Origin: Fibrobacter sp. | GTDB lineage: Bacteria > Fibrobacterota > Fibrobacteria > Fibrobacterales > Fibrobacteraceae | Direction: 5' to 3' | Assembly (NCBI GenBank): GCA_017642335.1 | Contig: JAGCPF010000019.1 | Location: 1 to 64,000 of the forward strand | DNA length: 64,000 nt | Shown here: positions 15,423 through 24,456 of the stretch, in pieces | How the letters are laid out: each line of letters begins with the position of its first letter | Position numbering within the stretch: the stretch's first letter is position 1 | Notes under the pieces: generated by a model | What the model was told of the DNA's origin: nothing | Seen by the model: only the letters and a program-made list of their open reading frames with translations | Database searches by the model: none | Position numbers and translations under genes: made by a program

Positions 15423-16659
15423 TACGATTGAAGAGGCCATAGAAGATTTTAAAAACGGCAAGTTTTTGATCGTGGTCGACGACGAAGACCGCGAGAACGA
15501 GGGCGATTTTGTTATCGCCGCCGAGAAGATTACTCCCGAAAAGGTGAACTTCATGCTCCACGAGGGCCGTGGCGTGCTCTGCTGCCCGCTGCCCATCCAG
15601 CGCTGCCATGAACTCAACCTCACGCGCCAGACGGCCGAAAATACCTCGATTTTGGGCACGCCGTTTACCATCATGGTCGACAAGATTGAAGGCTGCACCA
15701 CGGGTGTTTCCGCCCACGACCGCGCGGCGACCATTCTCGCTCTTTCCGACCCGAACTCCAAGCCGAGCGACTTCGGGCGGCCGGGGCATATCTCGCCCCT
15801 GTACGCCCAGGAAGAGGGCGTACTCCGGCGCGCAGGCCATACCGAGGCTGCGGTGGATTTGGCGAAGCTTGCGGGCCTGCGCCCGGCGGCCGCCCTTATC
15901 GAAATCATGAACGAAGACGGGACGATGGCCCGTATGCCGCAACTGCAGGAAGTGGCGAAGAAGTTTGGCCTCAAGATTATCTCCATCCGCGACCTTATCG
16001 ACTACCGCCTCAAGAACGAAAAATTGGTGCAGCGCGTGGCCGCCCCGCACGTGACGACCAAGTACGGCGATTTCAAGGCATACGCCTATCGCAGCAAGAC
16101 CGACGGCGTGGAACACGTGGCCTGGGTCGCTGGCAACCCCGACTTCAGCAAGCCGGTCTACGTGCGTGTACACAGCGAATGTCTCACGGGCGATATCTTC
16201 GGTAGCCTCCGCTGTGACTGCGGCGAACAGTTGCAGTCCGCCATGAAGTTCATCGGCGAGCACGGCGGCGTGTTCCTGTACATGCGCGGCCAGGAAGGCC
16301 GTGGCATCGGGCTCTGCAATAAGCTGCGTGCTTACGAGTTGCAGGAGAAGGGCATGGATACGGTCGAGGCGAATCTGCACCTCGGGTTCAAGTCGGACCT
16401 CCGCCAGTACGGTACTGGCGCCCAGATTCTTGCGGACCTCGGCGTGAAGGAAATGCGCCTTCTGACCAACAACCCGAGCAAGATTTCGGGCATTTCGGCT
16501 TACGGGCTCAAGATTGTGGAGCGCGTGCCTATCGAGGTCAAGCCGAACAAGGAAAACCTTTTCTACCTGCTCACCAAGCAGAAGAAGATGGGCCACCAGC
16601 TGCATGTCGAAGAAAACGCTGCTGATGGGGCTCCTTCTGCGGACAAGAAAGAAGTTTAA
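15409..16659 (+). CDS. ribBA: Bifunctional DHBP synthase / GTP cyclohydrolase II
   Basis: 416 aa from GTG 15409, with AAGGA at 15402-15406 inside the end of ribE. The N-terminal DHBP synthase (1-200) has the acidic loop [10 protein letters not shown] (24-33) and HTEAAVDL. The C-terminal GTP cyclohydrolase II (205-400) has zinc cysteines 258, 269 and 271 ([15 protein letters not shown]) and the segments GRGIGL and [10 protein letters not shown]. It supplies both precursors of riboflavin, from ribulose 5-phosphate and from GTP. Both active sites look intact. Confidence 0.96.
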   Translation: MTLLNTIEEAIEDFKNGKFLIVVDDEDRENEGDFVIAAEKITPEKVNFMLHEGRGVLCCPLPIQRCHELNLTRQTAENTSILGTPFTIMVDKIEGCTTGVSAHDRAATILALSDPNSKPSDFGRPGHISPLYAQEEGVLRRAGHTEAAVDLAKLAGLRPAAALIEIMNEDGTMARMPQLQEVAKKFGLKIISIRDLIDYRLKNEKLVQRVAAPHVTTKYGDFKAYAYRSKTDGVEHVAWVAGNPDFSKPVYVRVHSECLTGDIFGSLRCDCGEQLQSAMKFIGEHGGVFLYMRGQEGRGIGLCNKLRAYELQEKGMDTVEANLHLGFKSDLRQYGTGAQILADLGVKEMRLLTNNPSKISGISAYGLKIVERVPIEVKPNKENLFYLLTKQKKMGHQLHVEENAADGAPSADKKEV

Positions 16660-16673
16660 CGAGGAATAACTCT

Positions 16674-17138
16674 ATGGTTAACGAAATCAAGAATTCCCTG
16701 AACGGATCGGGCCTCAAGGTCGCGATTGCCGTCGCCCGCTTCAACGAGATCGTGACGGACAAGCTCCTGGAAGGGGCGCTTCGCCAGCTCGGGCTGCTGG
16801 GCGTTGCCGACAAGGACATTACTGTCGTGCGCGTTCCGGGCGCTTTTGAACTTCCGGGCGTGTGCCGCAGGCTTGCCGATTCGGGCAAGTACAATGCCGT
16901 GATGGCTATCGGTGCCGTGATCCGTGGCGAGACGAGCCACTACGACGTGGTGGTGAATGCCTCTACCGGTGGTGTCGCAAGCATCGCTGCCGAAGGCAAG
17001 CTTCCCGTGATTCTCGGAATCCTCACGACCGATACCGTGGACCAGGCGATGAACCGCGCCGGCCTCAAGGCGGGTAACCTCGGTGCCAACTGGGCATCTA
17101 CCGCTGTCGAAATGGCAAACCTTTATAAAGAGGTATGA
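16674..17138 (+). CDS. ribH: 6,7-dimethyl-8-ribityllumazine synthase
   Basis: 154 aa from ATG 16674, with a GAGGA Shine-Dalgarno. The motifs IAVARFNEIVTDKLLEGA, VPGAFELPGV, IGAVIRGETSHYDVV and GVLTTDT-like LGILTTDTVDQAMNRAG are all present. It condenses the RibB and RibD products to form the substrate of RibE. It is 14 nt downstream of ribBA and clearly in the operon. The stop TGA lies in a heptad-like string (gtatgag caacaag cgatgaa, 17132-17152), possibly a decayed repeat trace. Confidence 0.96.
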   Translation: MVNEIKNSLNGSGLKVAIAVARFNEIVTDKLLEGALRQLGLLGVADKDITVVRVPGAFELPGVCRRLADSGKYNAVMAIGAVIRGETSHYDVVVNASTGGVASIAAEGKLPVILGILTTDTVDQAMNRAGLKAGNLGANWASTAVEMANLYKEV

Positions 17139-17195
17139 GCAACAAGCGATGAAGACGCCTTGCCATACCAAAGAACCTAAACCTGAATTGATATT

Positions 17196-17633
17196 ATGAA
17201 TGTAAGTTATCGACCAGCCCGTGAATTTGCGATGCAGTTGCTGTACGCGATGGAAATTACTGGTGCCACGGCGGGGGAGGCCCTTCCGGGGGTGCTCGAA
17301 AGTCGGTCTATTTCTGATGACCAGAAAAAATATGGAATGAAACTGGTAGACCTCGTCCAGGCCCATAGGGATGAACTGGATGAGGATATCAAGAACGCTG
17401 CCGTGCATTGGGAAATTGATCGCATGGCAAAACTTGACCGCATCATCGTCCGCATTGCGATGGTCGAGCTTCTGTATGTCCCGGAAATTCCCATGAAGGT
17501 GGCCATTTCCGAATCGGTGCAGATTGCGGCCAAGTACAGCACGGATTCTTCGAGTTCGTTCGTTAACGGTCTTTTAAATGGCTTCATGCTGAAGCATGGA
17601 ATTGTCTCTAGCTCTCAAAATAAGGAGAAGTAG
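17196..17633 (+). CDS. nusB: Transcription antitermination factor NusB
   Basis: 145 aa from ATG 17196. The start YRPAREFAMQLLYAMEITG and the C-terminal segment IPMKVAISESVQIAAKYSTDSSSSFVNGLLNGF are characteristic of NusB. It binds boxA RNA with NusE for antitermination of rRNA transcription. Placement after ribH is a common arrangement in bacteria. The final stretch GIVSSSQNKEK is a short unstructured tail. Confidence 0.95.
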   Translation: MNVSYRPAREFAMQLLYAMEITGATAGEALPGVLESRSISDDQKKYGMKLVDLVQAHRDELDEDIKNAAVHWEIDRMAKLDRIIVRIAMVELLYVPEIPMKVAISESVQIAAKYSTDSSSSFVNGLLNGFMLKHGIVSSSQNKEK

Positions 17634-17635
17634 TC

Positions 17636-20600
17636 GTGATAAAGGAAAAATGGATGAAACACATTTTTGCCGGCATTTCCTGCCTGGTTGCCCTCATCGT
17701 CTATGCAATGACGATGGCGCCGACCGTCAGTTTCTGGGATTGCGGCGAATTCGTTGCCTGTGCCAATACGCTTGGCATTCCCCATCCTCCTGGAACTCCG
17801 TTCTTCGTGTTCTTCGCACGTGCCGTAATCGTGCTGCTCCCGTTCGTGGGCGAGATTGCAAAGCGCGTGAACTACATCTCCGTGGTGAGCTCTGCGGCTA
17901 CGGTCTACGTGACTGCCCTGTTCGCTTGGGAATTCCTCGCATCCGTTCTTAGGAACGACCACCTCGCCGAGAAGATTTCCGGCAGGGTCCGCACGATTGT
18001 GCTGGGTACGGCTTCCCTGGTCGCCGGCTTCCTCCTGACGTTCTCCGATACGTTCTGGTTCAACGCCGTCGAAGCCGAAGTCTATGGCCTTGCGATGCTC
18101 ATCCTGATGCTCGTCTCTTACCTCGGTCTTGTCTGGTACAACAAAAGGGACGAAGAGGGTAGCGACAAGATCCTTATCTTCATCTGTTACATTGCCTTCC
18201 TCGGCGTGGGTGCGCACCTCTACACGATGCTCACGATTCCTGCCGTGTTTGTTTTGCTTCTGATTGCGCAGCCGAGCAAAATCAAGGAACGCATTCCTAT
18301 CTGGATTACGGGTACGCTTCTCTGCTCCGTCATCTACATGGTGTCTGCCTTTATCGAACTTTCCTTGGGCTGCCTTGTCGTGCTTGCCGTCCTGAGTGTC
18401 GCAAAGCCTTTCAACGCCAAGGTCAACAAGGCCGTTCGCCTTTCTCTCGCGTTCTCCTTCTTCGCCCTGATCGGTTACAGCACGCACCTTTACATTCCTA
18501 TCCGTTCGGAACTGAACCCGATTATCGATGAGAACGACCCCGAAATCAACATCCGCGACGAACAAGGCAACCTCCAGCTTGGCAACCTGTTCAAGAGCGA
18601 AAACTGGGAGTCCTTCAACAACTTCGTGGAACGTAAGCAGTACGGTTCCGAGAGCATGATCAAGCGTGCCTTCTACCGCCGCTCCCGTCTTGCGCACCAG
18701 CTCCTCAGCTTCCCGAGCATGAGCTATGGCGGCTACCAGATGGCGCAGTACCTGCCCTACAAGGTGGGTGGCGTGAACTATGCGAACGGCGTGTACACGT
18801 TCGATCCTTCCGAGAACGAACCGCTCGAGCGCTTCGGCATCAAGTTCCCGACCCAGATGATTTTCATGGGCGACTCGATTCTTCCGCAGTTGCTCATATT
18901 CCTCGCTTTTAACGGCTTGCTGGTTCTTGTGTGCGTCTTTGCCTGCAGGCGCAATCGTCACTTGGGCATTTTCCTTTCAGTCCTTTATGCGCTCTGCTCG
19001 CTGGGCCTTATCTTCTATATCAACTTTGCCGACGGTACCCGCATGGAACAGCGCGACCACGACCAGTGGGTCTCCGCGATGTCCCGTAACATCAACGACC
19101 TAAACCGTGCCGGTGCGGGAATTTCCTCCTTGCCCGATCCGAACGATTTGATCGACATGCGTCAGGAAATCGAGCAGAACAGCATCCGTCTAGAATTCCT
19201 CCGCCAGCACAGGGCCCCTGCTGCGACCATCTCCGCTCTCGAGGCGAAGATTAACGAACTCAAGAGCTCCAGCATTTGGACCACGTGGACCAAGATCGAA
19301 AGCGCTTACGCCCAGGTCGGCCAGCGTGCCCCGTTCCCGGAAGCCGTCCATATGGAAGTCCGCGAACGTGACTACTTCTATACGCCGGCATTCATCTTCA
19401 TGAGCATGATGTTTGGTATCGGTGCGGGAATCTTGGTGTTCCTCCTCGCGACCTCTTCTGCCTATGCATCGTTTGCCACTGCGGTTGCGGCCGTGCTCGT
19501 TGCTGTTTCCTTTATTGTCCCGTGCGCATCGAACTATAAGGAACACGACCGTTCCGGCCTCTGGGTTCCGTGGGATTATGCGTACAACCTGCTCAACAGC
19601 TGCCGCCCGAATGCCATTCTCTTTACCAATGGTGACAACGACACCTTCCCGCTGTGGTTCGCTCAGGAAGTTGCCGGAATCCGCAAGGATGTGCGCGTGG
19701 TGAACCTCTCCTTGGGCAACACGGACTGGTACATCAAGCAGATGCTCGACAACGAGCCCATTCTCAAGCTCAGCTACGACAAGGCTTCCATCGACCGCGA
19801 CATGGTTCTGGATTACAGCTATGGCAACAATCCTAACCACCTCACTGCGACTTGGGTCAAGAATGCCGAGCGCCTCATGCCCAAGCTGAAGGAACGCATC
19901 GACCAGATGGAAGGCCAGCAGCTTTCTGCTGCCGATTCTGCCAAGCTCCTGCAGCTCAAGGTGCATTACCAGGTGTGGGACGCCTTCCATGACTGGGCTG
20001 CCCGTAGCCGTAGCGGCGTGATGCTCACGCAGCACAAGCTCGTGATCGACCTGACCATGCAGAACATGGACAAGCCGATCCACTTCTCGACGACGGTCGG
20101 TATGTCCAACTTCATGGGTCTTGAAAAGTACATGATCCAGGAAGGCATGATTTACAATTTCCAGAAGGGAGACCTCACTGCACGTCGCGGCGATTTCGAT
20201 GCCGAACGCACGGCCAACCTGATTGACAGCGTTTACAAGTTCCGTGGTCTCGGCGACGGTACGGCCTTCGTGAACAACGAAACGCTCCGCCTGCTTTCTA
20301 GCTACATCTCCCTGTATCTGCAGATTTCGTTCGACGCTCGCGAAAAGATTTCCGCAATTCGTAGCGAAAAGCCGTACACCATCCTCCGCAAGGCTCAGGT
20401 GGACGCTCTTGCCCTGAACGCAATCAAGTTCCTCGAAATGGGCATGTTCCAGTTTCCGGACGAATGGCGTAACTACTGGGCTGCCGCCTACGTGTACGAA
20501 GCCGCTGGCATGAAGCAGCCCGCTCTCGATGTGCTGGCTCGCGGTCTCAAGCATGTTCCAGCCTATGACGAAGGCGGACGTAGCCGCCTGGCCATGAGCC

Positions 20601-20725
20601 TCAAGTCCATGGAACAGATGCCGGACGAACCGCCTGCAATCGAGCCGGATGCGCCGGAATCCGAATCTGATGCAAAGGATAGCTCAACTGACAGTACCGC
20701 TGTCGTGGCTTCCGCAGGGAAATAA
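17636..20725 (+). CDS. DUF2723-family multi-spanning membrane protein (putative GT117 glycosyltransferase)
   Basis: 1029 aa from GTG 17636 with AAGGAG upstream, starting 2 nt after nusB. About ten or more transmembrane helices occupy 10-300 and 410-465, with another set near 580-640. The DUF2723 signature SFWDCGEFVACANTLGIPHP (32-51) is present, with the acidic Asp-Cys-Gly-Glu loop equivalent to the catalytic loop of O-mannosyltransferases. A periplasmic part (650-900) and a TPR-like C-terminus follow, then an acidic tail. The family is frequent in Bacteroidetes and related phyla, where it is classed with GT117. Two dolichyl-phosphate-mannose-synthase-like genes directly downstream support a role in polyprenyl-linked sugar transfer. 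Confidence 0.8.
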   Translation: MIKEKWMKHIFAGISCLVALIVYAMTMAPTVSFWDCGEFVACANTLGIPHPPGTPFFVFFARAVIVLLPFVGEIAKRVNYISVVSSAATVYVTALFAWEFLASVLRNDHLAEKISGRVRTIVLGTASLVAGFLLTFSDTFWFNAVEAEVYGLAMLILMLVSYLGLVWYNKRDEEGSDKILIFICYIAFLGVGAHLYTMLTIPAVFVLLLIAQPSKIKERIPIWITGTLLCSVIYMVSAFIELSLGCLVVLAVLSVAKPFNAKVNKAVRLSLAFSFFALIGYSTHLYIPIRSELNPIIDENDPEINIRDEQGNLQLGNLFKSENWESFNNFVERKQYGSESMIKRAFYRRSRLAHQLLSFPSMSYGGYQMAQYLPYKVGGVNYANGVYTFDPSENEPLERFGIKFPTQMIFMGDSILPQLLIFLAFNGLLVLVCVFACRRNRHLGIFLSVLYALCSLGLIFYINFADGTRMEQRDHDQWVSAMSRNINDLNRAGAGISSLPDPNDLIDMRQEIEQNSIRLEFLRQHRAPAATISALEAKINELKSSSIWTTWTKIESAYAQVGQRAPFPEAVHMEVRERDYFYTPAFIFMSMMFGIGAGILVFLLATSSAYASFATAVAAVLVAVSFIVPCASNYKEHDRSGLWVPWDYAYNLLNSCRPNAILFTNGDNDTFPLWFAQEVAGIRKDVRVVNLSLGNTDWYIKQMLDNEPILKLSYDKASIDRDMVLDYSYGNNPNHLTATWVKNAERLMPKLKERIDQMEGQQLSAADSAKLLQLKVHYQVWDAFHDWAARSRSGVMLTQHKLVIDLTMQNMDKPIHFSTTVGMSNFMGLEKYMIQEGMIYNFQKGDLTARRGDFDAERTANLIDSVYKFRGLGDGTAFVNNETLRLLSSYISLYLQISFDAREKISAIRSEKPYTILRKAQVDALALNAIKFLEMGMFQFPDEWRNYWAAAYVYEAAGMKQPALDVLARGLKHVPAYDEGGRSRLAMSLKSMEQMPDEPPAIEPDAPESESDAKDSSTDSTAVVASAGK

Positions 20726-20737
20726 TCAGTCGAGGTT

Positions 20738-21664
20738 ATGATGGATCTGAGCATGGTCATTCCGGTCAAGGACGAAAACGAGAACTTGCCGGACTTGATG
20801 AAGGAAATCGCCGCCGCGATGCTGCCGACCGGGTTTGAGTACGAGGTGCTCATCATCGACGATGGCAGCCGTGACAATACCTGGGAGGTCGTGGAAAACC
20901 TTTCCAAGGAATTTCCGTTTGTCCGCGCGTACCGTTTCCAGTTCAACTGCGGCAAGGCCGCTGCCCTCGCTTACGGTTTTTCCAAGGTGAAGGGCCGCTA
21001 TGTCGCCACGTTGGATGGGGATTTACAGGACGACCCTCTTGAAATTCCGAAGATGATCGACATCCTCGAGAAGGGCTACGACCTCGTTTCCGGCTGGAAG
21101 GTGCGCCGCCTGGATCCCTGGCATAAGACCATGCCGTCCAAGCTGTTCAATCTGACGGTTTCTATCGTTTGTGGGCAGCGCCTGCATGATTTTAACTGTG
21201 GTATCAAGGCTTATCGCAGCTGCGTTGTCAAGTTTATCAAGCTCTACGGAGACTATCACCGCTTTATCCCGGTCATGGCCAAGTGGCAGGGTTTCCGTAT
21301 AACGGAAATGCCGGTTGCACACAGGGCGCGTATCCATGGGGTCTCCAAGTACGGCATCTCGCGCCTGGTCAGCGGGTTCCTGGATCTCGTTTCCCTCATG
21401 TTCATGCGCAGTTTTTCCGCGAAGCCGCTCCATTTCTTCGGGCTTATCGGGCTCCTGTTCATGCTCATCGGCCTCGGGGTTTGCGGTTACTTTGGCTATG
21501 AATGGTTCAATACGGGTGCGCTGCACGTCCGTCCGCTTTTGCTGGCTGGCGCCTTCTCGCTCGTGATGAGCGTCCAGTTCATATCCCTCGGTTTGCTGGG
21601 AGAGATGCTGAATGGCAACAAACAACGTTCTTACCCGGTTGCCGAGACGATAAGAGATAATTAG
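20738..21664 (+). CDS. GT2 glycosyltransferase with C-terminal membrane helices (GtrB/DPM-like)
   Basis: 308 aa; ATG 20738 or the adjacent ATG 20741. The GT-A domain (1-225) shows LSMVIPVKDENENLPDLM, VLIIDDGSRDNTW and the metal-binding ATLDGDLQDDP. Two transmembrane helices (about 232-255 and 266-292) close the protein, the architecture of GtrB/ArnC-like polyprenyl-phosphate sugar synthases. It probably loads a sugar onto undecaprenyl phosphate for the DUF2723 transferase, 12 nt upstream. The donor sugar is unknown. Confidence 0.85.
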   Translation: MMDLSMVIPVKDENENLPDLMKEIAAAMLPTGFEYEVLIIDDGSRDNTWEVVENLSKEFPFVRAYRFQFNCGKAAALAYGFSKVKGRYVATLDGDLQDDPLEIPKMIDILEKGYDLVSGWKVRRLDPWHKTMPSKLFNLTVSIVCGQRLHDFNCGIKAYRSCVVKFIKLYGDYHRFIPVMAKWQGFRITEMPVAHRARIHGVSKYGISRLVSGFLDLVSLMFMRSFSAKPLHFFGLIGLLFMLIGLGVCGYFGYEWFNTGALHVRPLLLAGAFSLVMSVQFISLGLLGEMLNGNKQRSYPVAETIRDN

Positions 21665-21698
21665 ATTGGTGTAAGGTTTTGTATGGATAGGAGTAAGA

Positions 21699-22412
21699 AT
21701 GACGTTTCCTAAGAGTTTGGTTATTGTCCCGACTTACAATGAGAAGGAAAACATCCTTCTGATGCTGGACGCCATCCTACAACAGCACGAATGCTTGGAA
21801 GTGTTGGTTGTCGATGACGGCTCTCCGGACGGTACGGGCGACATGGTCGCTGCCGAGGCCGAAAAGAATTCTCGCATCCACCTGATCCGCCGCAAGGGCA
21901 AGATGGGGCTTGGCTCCGCTTACGTGACCGGTTTCAAGTGGGCGCTGGAGCGCGATTACGAGCGCGTGTTCGAAATGGATGCCGATTTCAGTCATTCTCC
22001 TTCGGATTTGACCCGCTTTTTGGAAGCCGCCGAAGAATCCGACTTGGTGTTGGGCAGCCGTTACATGAAACAGCGCATCAGCGTGGTGAACTGGGACCTC
22101 CGCCGTCTCATTTTGAGCTACGGCGCGAACGTCTACACGCGCCTGGTGACCGGCCTTCCGATTAGCGATGCGACCGGCGGTTTCAAGTGTTTCCGTCGCG
22201 AGGCGTTGCAGGCTTTGAATCTCGACAAGATGAAGAGTGATGGTTACTGCTTCCAGATCGAGACGACGTTCAAGATTTGGAAGAAGGGACTCCGCGTGAA
22301 GGAAATCCCCATCGTGTTCACGGACCGTACCCGCGGCACTTCCAAGATGAGCGGCGGAATCATCTCCGAAGCATTCTTCCTGGTGCTCAAACTGAGGCTA
22401 GGACTCGCGTAA
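21699..22412 (+). CDS. Polyprenol-phosphate mannosyltransferase (soluble DPM1 type)
   Basis: 237 aa, all GT-A fold. Motifs are SLVIVPTYNEKENILLMLDA, EVLVVDDGSPDGTGDMV, FEMDADFSHSP and the C-terminal KEIPIVFTDRTRGTSKMSGG, characteristic of DPM1-like enzymes lacking membrane helices. It probably transfers mannose or a similar hexose from a GDP-sugar to a polyprenyl phosphate at the cytoplasmic membrane. It is the third gene of the DUF2723 group. Two H2-type heptads (ttagacg agagacg, 22414-22427) lie between it and the next gene. Confidence 0.88.
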   Translation: MTFPKSLVIVPTYNEKENILLMLDAILQQHECLEVLVVDDGSPDGTGDMVAAEAEKNSRIHLIRRKGKMGLGSAYVTGFKWALERDYERVFEMDADFSHSPSDLTRFLEAAEESDLVLGSRYMKQRISVVNWDLRRLILSYGANVYTRLVTGLPISDATGGFKCFRREALQALNLDKMKSDGYCFQIETTFKIWKKGLRVKEIPIVFTDRTRGTSKMSGGIISEAFFLVLKLRLGLA

Positions 22413-22427
22413 TTAGACGAGAGACGA

Positions 22428-24125
22428 ATGTACTCCTGTTCTATCATCATCGTTGCGTATAACTCTTGCGACTTCATTCCTGCGTGCTTGAAGTCCGTTC
22501 GTGATGCGTGCGAAGGTGTTGATTCCCAGATTATCGTTTTGGACAACGGCTCGAAGGATCGCATCAAGCCGGAAATCAAGAAGTTTTTCCCCGAGGTCCT
22601 GTGGCTCGATTCCGATAAAAATCTCGGGTTCGGGAAGGGCTGCAATTTGGCCGAGAAACAGGCGACTAAGCCGTTCCTGTTTTTTATCAACCCAGACACG
22701 GTGGTGTCGCGCGATTCCTTTACCAAGGTGCTCGATTTCATAGAGGAACATCCGGAATCGGGTACGGTGGGCTGCCGTATCTTGAACGAGGACGGAACGC
22801 TCCAGTGGGCTTGCCGTAGGTCTTTCCCGACGATTATTTCGGCTGTCTCCAAGACGGTCGGCCTTGCCGCGATGTTCCCGAACAGCAAGATGCTCGCAAG
22901 CTACAACATGACGTATGCCGACCCCGACGCGGTTACCGAAGTGGATGCTATCAGTGGCTCGTTCTTCTGCATCAAGCGCGACCTGTACGAGTCCCTGAAG
23001 GGCTTTGACGAAGACTACTTCATGTACGGTGAGGACCTTGACCTTTGCTTCAGGACAAAGGCTGCGGGCTACAAGAATTACTACACGCCGTCGACGAACA
23101 TCTTGCATTTCAAGGGCCAGAGCTGCCGTACGCGCCGCTGGGGTTCTTACGTGGACTTCTACAAGGCGATGCTTATCTTTGTGCGCAAGCACAAGGACCT
23201 TTACTTTGTTCCGAATTTCCTCGTGTCGTTCGGTATTCTGTTCGCTGCGTTCGTGGGCATGTTCTCGCGCTTGATTCCGAAGTTCTGGAAGATGTTCCTG
23301 GACCTGGGCGTGATTGCTGCATGGGCGTTTACCTTTCTCAATCATACAATTTCGATGGAAATTCGTTGTGCCGAAGTGGATCTCAATGCTGGTCCAATTT
23401 CCGGTGGTTGCGGTGCTTCGGAAATTGTTAAACATTCCATTTGGGATTTTGCACAATTTGAAGACTGGTGGCTTGTCGGCTTGGTCGCCATTATTAACAT
23501 GGTTTTTCTTATTTTCCGTGGGGAATACACAGAATCCAGCCTCAAGGGCGAGAAGTTTTTGCGCTACTTGATTCCGCTGAACTTGCTTGCAGTGGGTGGT
23601 TATTGCTTGTTCCGTTACTTTACTCAGCAACCGGTTGTTTTGAGTGATATGACCTCGCTGCCGTATGATAGGGACTGGTTTGTCATTACGATTTGCTCCA
23701 GCCTCTTCATCCCGCTGGCCCTCTTCGCATGGCGTCGCGTCGCATTCTGGATAAACTATTTCTACCGCATCTTCGCCAAGAAGCGTCACCGTTCCATTCT
23801 GCTCGGCGGCTCCGAGGATTCCCTCCAGACATGGTTCGATCGCTACAACGTCATTCCCGGCATCGAAATCCTGGGATGCGTCAGCGGCGAACCCGAAAAG
23901 ATCAGCGAGGACAACCGCGAACACCTCCTGGGAAACCTTTCCGAGATGGAATCCATCTGTAACCGTACCGGTTGCCGCGAACTCCTCGTCGTCTCGAATT
24001 TCTCCGGATACAGGGAACCTTTCGATATCGGGTGGCTCGATAAGCTCGGTTTGAACGTCTTTTTGCTCATCGGGGACGGAAAAAACGGCAATTATGCCCT
24101 TGTAGACCTCAAATATCTGCATTAA
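22428..24125 (+). CDS. GT2 glycosyltransferase fused to a membrane region and a nucleotide-binding-like domain
   Basis: 565 aa. Residues 1-235 are a GT2 domain of the rhamnosyltransferase type (SIIIVAYNSCDFIPACLKSV, FFINPDTVV, GFDEDYFMYGEDLDLCFRTK). About five hydrophobic segments follow (263-430). The last 110 residues, from KKRHRSILLGGSEDSLQTWF to YALVDLKYLH, look like the Rossmann-like N-terminal domain of polyprenyl-phosphate sugar-phosphotransferases (WbaP/WcaJ type) without the catalytic domain. The combination is unusual. ATG 22428 overlaps the end of the heptad agacgaa, and there is no Shine-Dalgarno apart from it. Confidence 0.75.
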   Translation: MYSCSIIIVAYNSCDFIPACLKSVRDACEGVDSQIIVLDNGSKDRIKPEIKKFFPEVLWLDSDKNLGFGKGCNLAEKQATKPFLFFINPDTVVSRDSFTKVLDFIEEHPESGTVGCRILNEDGTLQWACRRSFPTIISAVSKTVGLAAMFPNSKMLASYNMTYADPDAVTEVDAISGSFFCIKRDLYESLKGFDEDYFMYGEDLDLCFRTKAAGYKNYYTPSTNILHFKGQSCRTRRWGSYVDFYKAMLIFVRKHKDLYFVPNFLVSFGILFAAFVGMFSRLIPKFWKMFLDLGVIAAWAFTFLNHTISMEIRCAEVDLNAGPISGGCGASEIVKHSIWDFAQFEDWWLVGLVAIINMVFLIFRGEYTESSLKGEKFLRYLIPLNLLAVGGYCLFRYFTQQPVVLSDMTSLPYDRDWFVITICSSLFIPLALFAWRRVAFWINYFYRIFAKKRHRSILLGGSEDSLQTWFDRYNVIPGIEILGCVSGEPEKISEDNREHLLGNLSEMESICNRTGCRELLVVSNFSGYREPFDIGWLDKLGLNVFLLIGDGKNGNYALVDLKYLH

Positions 24126-24195
24126 TCTGCTCGGGACCGAATTTTTTTCCCGAAATGAAGTTATTTTTACGTAAGTAATTGATATTAAAGGTGTT

Positions 24196-24456
24196 ATGTT
24201 CGATACGAATCTTTTAAATGTCCTTTGTTGCCCGGAGTCCCGTGGCGCTCTTAAGCTGGCAGACGAAGCTTGTCTCGCTGCCGTAAACAATGCTATTGCC
24301 GCGGGTTCCCTGAAGAATGTCGCGGGTGAGAAAATAACCGAAAAAATGGAAGAGGCCCTTGTTTCCGAGGACGGAAAGCGCCTCTATCCGATTCGCGAGG
24401 GTATTCCGGTACTTTTGTCTGACGAAGCGGTTGCGCTTCCATTGGGGGGAGTCTAG
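24196..24456 (+). CDS. Trm112-like / UPF0434-type small protein
   Basis: 86 aa, MFDTNLLNVLCCPESRGALK ... GKRLYPIREGIPVLLSDEAV. This is the Trm112/YcaR-like fold, with one Cys-Cys-Pro knuckle at the N-terminus and the conserved IREGIPVLL strand. An extra helix of about 25 residues (ACLAAVNNAIAAGSLKNVAG) lies between. In eukaryotes and archaea Trm112 activates methyltransferases; the role of bacterial members is poorly defined. It is immediately followed (0 nt) by the acidic TPR gene. Confidence 0.7.
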   Translation: MFDTNLLNVLCCPESRGALKLADEACLAAVNNAIAAGSLKNVAGEKITEKMEEALVSEDGKRLYPIREGIPVLLSDEAVALPLGGV

